6,161 bases of DNA, taken from assembly GCA_934417455.1 (NCBI GenBank), contig CAKRWK010000076.1, forward strand, positions 1 through 6,161, in the 5' to 3' direction. A program made the translations under genes and the position numbers. The notes below the pieces were generated by a model, which saw only the letters and a program-made list of their open reading frames with translations, ran no database searches and was not told the origin of the DNA. Positions within the stretch are counted from its first letter, which is position 1. Every line of letters begins with the position of its first letter. Positions 1 through 5,021 of this stretch are shown here, piece after piece. This stretch comes from an uncultured Eubacteriales bacterium (GTDB lineage Bacteria; Bacillota; Clostridia; Oscillospirales; CAG-272).

Positions 1-232
1 CCACCCAGTCGCGCCCCGTGGCTAACTGCTCGTACGAGCGGACGTCGCAGGCGGCGCCGGCGGCGTGCCCGGGATGTTTTTTGCATATATCATCGGCCGC
101 CGCGCAGGCGGCCGCACCGTTCACATCCACGAGAACAGCCGTGCCGTCAAGGTCGGCAAATTTCTGACAGAATAGAAGCCCCATGCCCGACGCGGCGCCT
201 GTCACCACCGCGACTTTTCCGGAAAAGTTCAT
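1..232 (-). CDS. Short-chain dehydrogenase/reductase (SDR), N-terminal fragment cut by the window edge
   Basis: Probable NAD(H)-dependent oxidoreductase of the classical SDR family; 77 residues are visible and the rest lies before base 1. The protein begins MNFSGKVAVVTGAASGMG. This is a first Rossmann strand followed by the glycine-rich dinucleotide loop TGxxxGxG (T11, G12, G16, G18). The second strand ends LVDVN with an acidic D36, which in this family favours NAD over NADP. The C62-D63-V64 turn fits the conserved Asp that contacts the adenine ring. The catalytic Ser/Tyr/Lys residues would be downstream and cannot be seen, so activity and substrate are unknown. An in-frame ATG lies six bases upstream (236-238), but only the ATG at 230-232 is properly spaced (7 nt) from the AAGGAG at 240-245. 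The gene has its own promoter and is divergent from an AraC-type regulator, which may control it (inference). Confidence 0.85.
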   Translation of the reverse strand, partial: MNFSGKVAVVTGAASGMGLLFCQKFADLDGTAVLVDVNGAAACAAADDICKKHPGHAAGAACDVRSYEQLATGRDWV

Positions 233-239
233 GCTCATG

Positions 240-245
240 CTCCTT
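240..245 (-). promoter_or_regulatory. Ribosome binding site that decides the SDR start
   Basis: On the minus strand this reads AAGGAG. It ends 7 nt before the ATG at 232-230 but only 1 nt before the alternative ATG at 238-236, so it supports the downstream start. Confidence 0.75.
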
Positions 246-264
246 TTGACGTTTTTATACTCCC

Positions 265-293
265 ATTATAGGCGTCCGCACGGGGGCCTTCAA
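265..293 (-). promoter_or_regulatory. Sigma-70/SigA-type promoter for the SDR gene
   Basis: On the minus strand a -35 box TTGAAG (293-288) is followed by a 17-nt spacer and a perfect -10 box TATAAT (270-265). Transcription would begin near base 258, giving a leader of about 25 nt before the SDR start at 232. The spacer is G/C-rich, unlike the surrounding A/T-rich DNA. Read by motif only. Confidence 0.7.
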
Positions 294-299
294 TACATA

Positions 300-314
300 A
301 AACAGTACATGTTT
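300..314. repeat. Imperfect inverted repeat between the divergent promoters, candidate operator
   Basis: The arms AAACA (300-304) and TGTTT (310-314) flank a 5-nt centre. The repeat lies between the two -35 boxes, where a regulator could affect both promoters. It is short and A/T-rich, so chance is a real alternative. Confidence 0.2.
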
Positions 315-320
315 GCTTTT

Positions 321-360
321 TTTGATACAGATTATGCAAAAATCATTGACTTATTTGATA
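321..360 (+). repeat. Direct repeat of TTTGATA, candidate regulator half-sites
   Basis: TTTGATA occurs at 321-327 and again at 354-360, 33 bp apart, roughly three helical turns. The second copy sits inside the spacer of the regulator's own promoter. AraC-family proteins commonly bind direct repeats near the -35 region, so autoregulation is conceivable. A second short direct repeat, GATACAG, is at 324-330 and 375-381. All of these are short words in A/T-rich DNA. Confidence 0.2.
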
Positions 361-373
361 AAAAGGATATAAT
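346..373 (+). promoter_or_regulatory. Sigma-70/SigA-type promoter for the AraC-family regulator
   Basis: A -35 box TTGACT (346-351), a 16-nt spacer and a perfect -10 box TATAAT (368-373) predict transcription from about base 380. The leader before the ATG at 404 would be about 24 nt. The two outward-facing promoters have their -35 boxes 52 bp apart (294-345 between them). Confidence 0.75.
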
Positions 374-403
374 GGATACAGAAACATACGAGAGGTATCG
401 CGC

Positions 404-1159
404 ATGCAGCAACTGAACGGAATTTCTCTGCTGGAAGTGACGGAAGTCGTGACCGTCTTTTCCGCAAGGGGACGGCTCTTTCACATGGATAATCGCCCGT
501 ATTTCGGACTTTCCCTCTGCAAGGAAGGAAAAATCACATATGTACACAATGGACGGTCGTTTGCGTCCGACCCGTCCTGCGCCGTTTTGTTGCCGAAGGA
601 CGCCACATACGATCTGCACGGTAATGCCACCGGCTTTTTTCCGCTCGTCAATTTCCGGGCGGAAGGTCTTGCGCCGGACGATTTTGTCATTCTGCCGCTG
701 TCAAACCCGGGACTCTGTTACCATACGTTCGACGCGCTTTTTCACGCATACGCATACGAAAAGAACCGACTGAAAGTCATGCGGTACGCTTATGAACTCT
801 TCGAGCAACTGGAAAGCGGCGCCGACGAACGGTTCGACATTCTGCGTCCGGCGGAACAGTATCTGAAAGACCATCTCTTCGACGCAAATCTGCGCAACGA
901 CAGCCTCGCCGGCGCGGCCAACATCAGTGAGGTGTATCTGCGAAAACTCTTCATAAAAAAATACGGCATCACGCCGCACAAATATATTCTCCGCGCCAGA
1001 ATGGAAAGAGCCAAAGAAGAACTTTCCTGCACACGCGACAGCGTCGGTGCCGTGGCGGCAAGATGCGGATTTCCGGATGTGTTTCATTTCTGCCGTGCTT
1101 TCAAAGAAGCGGTCGGAAATACACCGACGGAATACCGGACTTTCGTCGGTAAAATATAA
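404..1159 (+). CDS. AraC/XylS-family transcriptional regulator
   Basis: A 251-residue DNA-binding regulator of usual family length. The C-terminal third carries the two AraC helix-turn-helix units. The first (about 165-195) contains LAGAANISEVYLRKLFIKKY followed by the G-I-T-P turn. The second (about 213-245) contains SVGAVAARCGFPDVFHFCRA and the family's closing F-K-x-x-x-G-x-T-P-x-x-Y-R signature. The N-terminal 110 residues look like a beta-rich, cupin-like sensing domain (for example LSLCKEGKITYVHNGRSF), but no ligand can be read from it. The start is supported by GAGGT at 392-396, 7 nt upstream, and by a strong promoter ending at 373. The gene is divergent from an SDR oxidoreductase and convergent with the Opp operon. 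The SDR gene is therefore its most plausible target, besides itself; control of the transporter is possible but nothing in the window shows it. Confidence 0.93.
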   Translation: MQQLNGISLLEVTEVVTVFSARGRLFHMDNRPYFGLSLCKEGKITYVHNGRSFASDPSCAVLLPKDATYDLHGNATGFFPLVNFRAEGLAPDDFVILPLSNPGLCYHTFDALFHAYAYEKNRLKVMRYAYELFEQLESGADERFDILRPAEQYLKDHLFDANLRNDSLAGAANISEVYLRKLFIKKYGITPHKYILRARMERAKEELSCTRDSVGAVAARCGFPDVFHFCRAFKEAVGNTPTEYRTFVGKI

Positions 1160-1208
1160 AAAGAAAAACGTTTTTGCAATTATTTGTTTGCAAAAACGTT
1201 TTTCTTTT
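1159..1208. terminator. Bidirectional hairpin terminator shared by the regulator and the Opp operon
   Basis: A perfect 21-bp inverted repeat has its left arm at 1159-1179, an 8-nt loop at 1180-1187 and its right arm at 1188-1208. Read in either direction, an A-rich run leads into a CGTTTTTGCAA stem and then a TTTTTCTTTT tract, the layout of an intrinsic terminator. The regulator's TAA (1157-1159) and the minus-strand gene's TAA (1209-1207) each extend into an arm, so both transcripts would end here. Each arm also contains the self-complementary 12-mer AAAAACGTTTTT (1164-1175 and 1192-1203), so alternative small hairpins are possible. Confidence 0.88.
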
Positions 1209-1632
1209 ACCCTGCCGAAGCATAGAGAACGGCAAACAATATACCAAACGCAAAGAAAGCAAGGCCGACAAACAGTGCCGTTTTCAGCCAGGGGCGCCGC
1301 TCGGCGGCTTTCTGCTCTTTGTAATCGTAATACGTACGCGGCAGGCTTTCCATCCGCTTTTTCGAGAAAAGCGAGAAAAAAGTCTTCATGCCGTATGCCA
1401 GCATGTCAAACGCTCCTTCCGTGCCCGCCCAACTGATAAAACCGACGCCGGCCAGAAGCACGCCCGGGACAAGAAAACTGTCCGACAGCCGACGGAGCAC
1501 TTCCCTGCTTTCCGCAAGGGAAAACAGGGAAAAGCGAAGGGCACAGAGGAAAAATATCGCCGTACCGACGACAACCGGCCAAAGAATTTCTTTCCACAGC
1601 GGGCGCGGTTCACGCTGCTTTTCGTTTGCCAT
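1207..1632 (-). CDS. Small three-helix membrane protein, DUF3899-like
   Basis: A 141-residue predicted inner-membrane protein of unknown function. It has a charged N-terminus followed by three hydrophobic segments at about 16-38, 50-70 and 116-137. A basic and acidic loop (about 89-115) lies between the last two. The central part (V-P-G-V-L-L-A-G-V-G-F, then a G-x-F-D-x-L-A-Y-G stretch around 73-81) resembles the DUF3899 family of Bacillota membrane proteins, recalled by pattern and not checked. The start is one base after the oppF stop codon, and its AAGGAG lies inside the last oppF codons, so translational coupling is likely. It is the last gene of the operon and ends in the shared terminator. 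Its position suggests a link to the peptide transporter, such as assembly or accessory function, but that is inference. Confidence 0.72.
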   Translation of the reverse strand: MANEKQREPRPLWKEILWPVVVGTAIFFLCALRFSLFSLAESREVLRRLSDSFLVPGVLLAGVGFISWAGTEGAFDMLAYGMKTFFSLFSKKRMESLPRTYYDYKEQKAAERRPWLKTALFVGLAFFAFGILFAVLYASAG

Positions 1633-1633
1633 C

Positions 1634-2851
1634 TTACTCCTTCACCATCCGGCTGTATTTCTCGAATTCCGCGTCGTTGCACCGGACAAAATGTCCGGGC
1701 GAAACTTCACGCATGGAGGGTTTATCGACAGTGTAATCATGTTCGGCCAAAGGATTATAGGTAATTCTCTTTCTCTGCTTTTCGTAGAGCGGGTCGGGCA
1801 GAGGAATGGCAGACAGGAGCGAGCGCGTATACGGGTGAAGAGGGTGAGCAAAGAGGTCATCGGACGGCGCGAGTTCCACCATCTCGCCGAAATACATAAC
1901 ACCGATACGGTCGGAGAAGTATTTGACGACGGAAAGGTCATGCGCGACGAACAGAATCGTCAGACCGAGCGAATCGCGGAGTTCGTTCAGGAGGTTGATG
2001 ACCTGCGCCTGAATGGACACGTCGAGCGCGGACACGGGTTCGTCGGCAATAATCATTTCGGGCTGCATGATAATGGAGCGGGCGATGCCGATACGCTGGC
2101 GCTGACCGCCGGAAAATTCATGCTGGTACCGTCCGGCGTGCTCGCGGACAAGACCGACCAACTCAAGCATTTCGTCCACCTTGCGGTTGATAACCGCCGT
2201 GTCCCGCTCGCCCTGAATAATCAGACCTTCCGAAATGATTTCCCGAACGGTCAGACGGGGGTCGAGCGAAGCGGACGGATCCTGGAAAATCATCTGGATT
2301 TTCGTCACGAGGCGGGATCGTTTGGCCTTACGGAGTTCGTTGCGGTACTTCATCTGAAGAAGCGGGAGTTCCTCGGGCGTCGCCTTGTCAAGAAGCGGAA
2401 GGAATTCTTCCTTCACCTTCTCCACCTGCTCCGCGACGTACACCTTGTCGCAATTTTTGCGGTCAAACGCGGCGCTTTTGATGTTTTCCTTCTGCTTTGC
2501 GATTTTCTCATCCCGCGTTTTCTTCAGCGCGGCTTTCTCCTCTTCGGTCACGGCCGTGCGCATGTTCTCTCTGTACTGTGCACGGGCGGCCGCAATGGCA
2601 TCGCGGTACGATTTTATGCCGGCCGCAATGCGGATGCCTTTGAAATAGATACTGCCGGAGGTAATGTCGTACAGTTTGATAATCGACCGTCCGGTGGTGG
2701 TTTTACCGCACCCGGACTCGCCGACAAGTCCGAACACTTCCCCCTTATAAACGTCGAAAGAAACATTGTTGACCGCTTTGGTCGGACCGAAGTACTGGCA
2801 GAGGTTCTCGACTTTCAGAAGGACTTCTCTGTTTTCGTTATTCTTATCCAT
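1634..2851 (-). CDS. oppF: Oligopeptide ABC importer ATPase, OppF/AmiF type, with an internal insertion
   Basis: A 405-residue ATP-hydrolysing subunit that would pair with OppD on the cytosolic face of the OppB/OppC channel. All ABC motifs are intact: Walker A GESGCGKTT (44-52), Q-loop QMIFQDP (186-192), signature FSGGQRQR (246-253), Walker B MIIADEP (266-272) followed by the D-loop SALD, and the switch His304 in FVAHD. The C-terminus has an oligopeptide-type extension (about 330-400), including HPLHPYTRSLLSAIPLPDP and an S-P-G-H-F-V motif like that of streptococcal AmiF. OppF/AmiF proteins are usually just over 300 residues; the surplus is an insert at about 74-183. The gene starts 18 nt after oppD. 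No convincing ribosome binding site precedes the ATG, so it may depend on translation of oppD. Exact substrate range (peptides or another small solute) cannot be read from the ATPase. Confidence 0.93.
   Translation of the reverse strand: MDKNNENREVLLKVENLCQYFGPTKAVNNVSFDVYKGEVFGLVGESGCGKTTTGRSIIKLYDITSGSIYFKGIRIAAGIKSYRDAIAAARAQYRENMRTAVTEEEKAALKKTRDEKIAKQKENIKSAAFDRKNCDKVYVAEQVEKVKEEFLPLLDKATPEELPLLQMKYRNELRKAKRSRLVTKIQMIFQDPSASLDPRLTVREIISEGLIIQGERDTAVINRKVDEMLELVGLVREHAGRYQHEFSGGQRQRIGIARSIIMQPEMIIADEPVSALDVSIQAQVINLLNELRDSLGLTILFVAHDLSVVKYFSDRIGVMYFGEMVELAPSDDLFAHPLHPYTRSLLSAIPLPDPLYEKQRKRITYNPLAEHDYTVDKPSMREVSPGHFVRCNDAEFEKYSRMVKE
1637..1642 (-). promoter_or_regulatory. Ribosome binding site of the DUF3899-like gene, inside the end of oppF
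   Basis: AAGGAG on the minus strand overlaps the last oppF sense codons (K-E), immediately before its TAA at 1636-1634. It lies 4 nt before the ATG at 1632. The overlap with the oppF stop suggests coupled translation. Confidence 0.6.
2303..2632 (-). other. Region encoding the ~110-residue insertion in OppF (between Walker A and Q-loop)
   Basis: Encodes about residues 74-183 of OppF. Family members normally pass from the SGxIxFxG strand to the Q-loop in about 20-25 residues. Here a highly charged, probably helical or coiled-coil segment intervenes, rich in K, E, R and A, for example around VTEEEKAALKKTRDEKIAKQ. It falls in the antiparallel-beta subdomain of the ABC fold. The boundaries are by eye. 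Confidence 0.8.
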
Positions 2852-2869
2852 ATCTTTACGGCCGGGACG

Positions 2870-5020
2870 TTACGTGCCGGACTGCTCCTTCCTCTTTTGC
2901 TCCATGCGGGCAATACGGTCGGTAATGATTTTCGGCATCTCCACTTTGGGTGCATCGGGATGCAGAAGCCATGTGGCGGCGTAATGCGTATCGCTGATTT
3001 TGAACATGGGCGGCTGTTTTTCAAAGTCGATTTTCAGGGCGTACTTGTTGCGCTCCGCAAATGCGTCGCCGACGGGAGGATAAATCATGTTCGGCGGCGT
3101 GCCGGGAATCGCGTCCAGTTTTTCGTCGGTATCAAGGTCGGGCATGGACGACAGAAGCGCCCATGTGTACGGGTGCGCAGCACGGTAGAACACGTCCTCC
3201 GACGTGCCGTACTCAACGATTTTACCGGCATACATAACGGCGATGCGGTCGGCCATATTGGCCACGACGCCAAGGTCATGCGTAATGAAGATAACGGACA
3301 GATGCCGCTCTTCTTTCAGTTTGTTGATAAGTTCCAGAATCTGCGACTGAATGGTCACGTCCAGTGCCGTCGTCGGTTCGTCGCAAATCAGGATGTCGGG
3401 GTTGGCGGCAAGTGCGATGGCAATCACGATACGCTGACGCATACCGCCGGAAAACTCGAACGGATACTGATTGTATCTGCGACGGGGTTCCGAAATGCCG
3501 ACTTCCTCCATCAGTTTGATGGCGCGGTCTTTTGCCATATGCTTGGTGACACGCTGCACGACGCCGGAAGCGCAGGCTTTCAGATAATCGATAACCGCCA
3601 CCGCTTCATCGTCGAAGTTGCGGTTTGCAAAGGCTTCGTCTGCGCGGCGGTAGTGAGCGATAAGTTCGTCAATCTGCCGTCTCGCATCCGCTTTTACGAC
3701 ATCAAAGTCCACCAGTGACGGAGCCACCACGACAAACGACGGGGTGCCTCCCTTGGAAATGACGGCGTTCTGCTTCTCCATCTGCCGGTCATATCTCTTC
3801 TGCTCTTTTCTGTTGGATTTTTCTCCTGTGAAATAACGTCTCACCGCGTCACGCAGGGCGGGCATAAAGGTATAAATACGGCTGTCCTTGTGAATGGCAA
3901 GCGGGTCTATCGTATGGCGGATGATGGCATCGAGTTCAGCCAGATACGGCATAATTCTGTCTTTATTCCACACATCCTCTTCAAAAAGCATGCGGTTTTT
4001 CGACAGACTTTCCACGGCCAGACGTCGGTGTTCTTTTGTTCTCTCGGCGGAAAAAATCAAGGCGCGCTTCGTGTCCGAAATAAAGTCGAGCATGAAGTTG
4101 TCGTCCAGATACTTGCGGAGAAACACATTGAGTTCCGCGACCGAAAGGCCTTCCGGCAAGAGCTTTCCGGAAAAAGTCTCATAGTAGCCCATGGCAAAGA
4201 AGTTCGGCATGTCAAACGCGGTTGCTTCACGCAAAATGCCAACCAGACTTTTCAGTTTTTCCACAATTCCGCTGAAATTTTTGGTTTCTTTGCCGAGTTT
4301 CAGTTCGTCCGGGAGCACGGCAACGATGGTTTTGAGTTCTTCCGTACGGGTGCTGACAACGTACGGATGCACCGCCTGTTTTGACAGCACGCAGATTCTG
4401 CGCAGACGGTAATTGACGTCGCGCACGGCGTTTTTGTCAAGTTCAAAAGCCAGCGAATCCGCCTCGTCGGCCGCTTCCGTGGCGGCTTCTTTCGCGGTGT
4501 TGTACGCGCCCTCCAGGTCAAGGTGCCTATATTCGAATTTGTCGAAGTTTTTGCATTTGGTCGTAGAGTCCACGTCGGGGGCGGCCTGTAACATTCTCGC
4601 ATTCAGGCGGGCAAGATAGGAATTAAACGCATCGCGGCTCTGTTTCTGTCTTGCGCGACCTTTCAGCAACATGGCCTCCGTCAGTTGCTTTCCGATTTTG
4701 GCAATCGGGTTCAGACTGGACATGGGGTCCTGGAAAATCATTGCGATTTTGTCGCCGCGGATTTTGTGGAAATCCTCTTCCGTGATACGGAGCAGGTCCT
4801 GTCCGTCATAAATAATCTCTCCGCCCTCCACCATGGCATTGCCGGCGAGGATGCCGAGAACGGCCTTGGATGTGACGGACTTACCGGAACCGGACTCGCC
4901 CACAATCGCCAGTGTCTCGCCGGCATGCAGGTCGAAGGAAATGTCACGAACGGCCTGTACTTTTCCCTCTCCCGTTTTGAAGAAGATGGTCAGATTTTTT
5001 ACCTGTAATTTCTTTTCCAT
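2870..5020 (-). CDS. oppD: Oligopeptide ABC importer ATPase, OppD/AmiE type, with a very large internal insertion
   Basis: A 716-residue ATPase subunit of a peptide importer, about twice the usual 330-360 residues for OppD. The ABC core is split but complete. Its motifs are Walker A GESGSGKS (41-48), Q-loop MIFQDP (94-99), signature FSGGMRQR (523-530), Walker B ILICDEP (543-549), D-loop TALD (551-554) and switch His581 in ITHD. The oligopeptide-type C-terminus follows (AHPYTWALLSSMPDLD, then PGTPPNMIYPPVGDAF). Between about 121 and 495 lies an insert with no family I recognise. The reading frame is open throughout, so this is not a frameshift artefact of two genes. The start is one base after the oppC stop (TGA-C-ATG) with an AGGAGAAGG upstream. 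In this C-terminal region the four iron-sulfur cysteine positions known from DppD/OppD of other bacteria are D652, N658, D665 and T683. The paralogous OppF gene follows. Confidence 0.92.
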   Translation of the reverse strand: MEKKLQVKNLTIFFKTGEGKVQAVRDISFDLHAGETLAIVGESGSGKSVTSKAVLGILAGNAMVEGGEIIYDGQDLLRITEEDFHKIRGDKIAMIFQDPMSSLNPIAKIGKQLTEAMLLKGRARQKQSRDAFNSYLARLNARMLQAAPDVDSTTKCKNFDKFEYRHLDLEGAYNTAKEAATEAADEADSLAFELDKNAVRDVNYRLRRICVLSKQAVHPYVVSTRTEELKTIVAVLPDELKLGKETKNFSGIVEKLKSLVGILREATAFDMPNFFAMGYYETFSGKLLPEGLSVAELNVFLRKYLDDNFMLDFISDTKRALIFSAERTKEHRRLAVESLSKNRMLFEEDVWNKDRIMPYLAELDAIIRHTIDPLAIHKDSRIYTFMPALRDAVRRYFTGEKSNRKEQKRYDRQMEKQNAVISKGGTPSFVVVAPSLVDFDVVKADARRQIDELIAHYRRADEAFANRNFDDEAVAVIDYLKACASGVVQRVTKHMAKDRAIKLMEEVGISEPRRRYNQYPFEFSGGMRQRIVIAIALAANPDILICDEPTTALDVTIQSQILELINKLKEERHLSVIFITHDLGVVANMADRIAVMYAGKIVEYGTSEDVFYRAAHPYTWALLSSMPDLDTDEKLDAIPGTPPNMIYPPVGDAFAERNKYALKIDFEKQPPMFKISDTHYAATWLLHPDAPKVEMPKIITDRIARMEQKRKEQSGT
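3536..4660 (-). other. Region encoding the ~375-residue insertion in OppD (between Q-loop and signature)
   Basis: Encodes about residues 121-495 of OppD. The flanks join as a normal ABC helical subdomain: IGKQLTEAMLLKGRAR on one side and an A-I-K-L-M-E-E-V-G-I-S-E-P helix on the other. The inserted part reads as mainly alpha-helical and charged. It has three loose portions (about 121-215, 220-340 and 345-495), a strongly basic stretch near 398-417 (KSNRKEQKRYDRQMEKQ) and a short hydrophobic patch near 429-434. No transmembrane helix, zinc motif, intein block or nucleotide-binding motif was seen. The boundaries are by eye. Confidence 0.82.
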
Positions 5021-5021
5021 G

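Noticed and set aside
236..238. Upstream ATG as the SDR start
   Set aside because: It is only 1 nt from the AAGGAG, too close for normal initiation. The ATG six bases later has a 7-nt spacing.
183..416. 77-codon plus-strand open frame covering the SDR start and the divergent promoter region
   Set aside because: It overlaps the SDR coding region in antisense and runs through both promoters and the regulator start. It has no ribosome binding site and no recognisable protein features.
1388..3718. A 776-codon open frame on the plus strand, antisense to the DUF3899-like gene, oppF and part of oppD
   Set aside because: The minus-strand genes have unmistakable ABC motifs. The plus-strand product is His/Arg/Phe/Val-rich, with the mirrored texture typical of antisense ABC ATPase genes. 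It crosses gene boundaries and has no family similarity. The open frame is a by-product of codon use on the real strand.
3890..4384. Plus-strand open frames inside the oppD insertion region
   Set aside because: The minus-strand frame is continuous with intact OppD on both sides. The plus-strand frames have no recognisable domain and no clear ribosome binding site.
3536..4660. The OppD insertion as an intein or mobile element
   Set aside because: No intein splice motifs (Cys/Ser at the first position, His-Asn at the end), no endonuclease motif, no terminal repeats and no target duplication were seen. The insert also falls in a loop of the helical subdomain, not in a catalytic motif.
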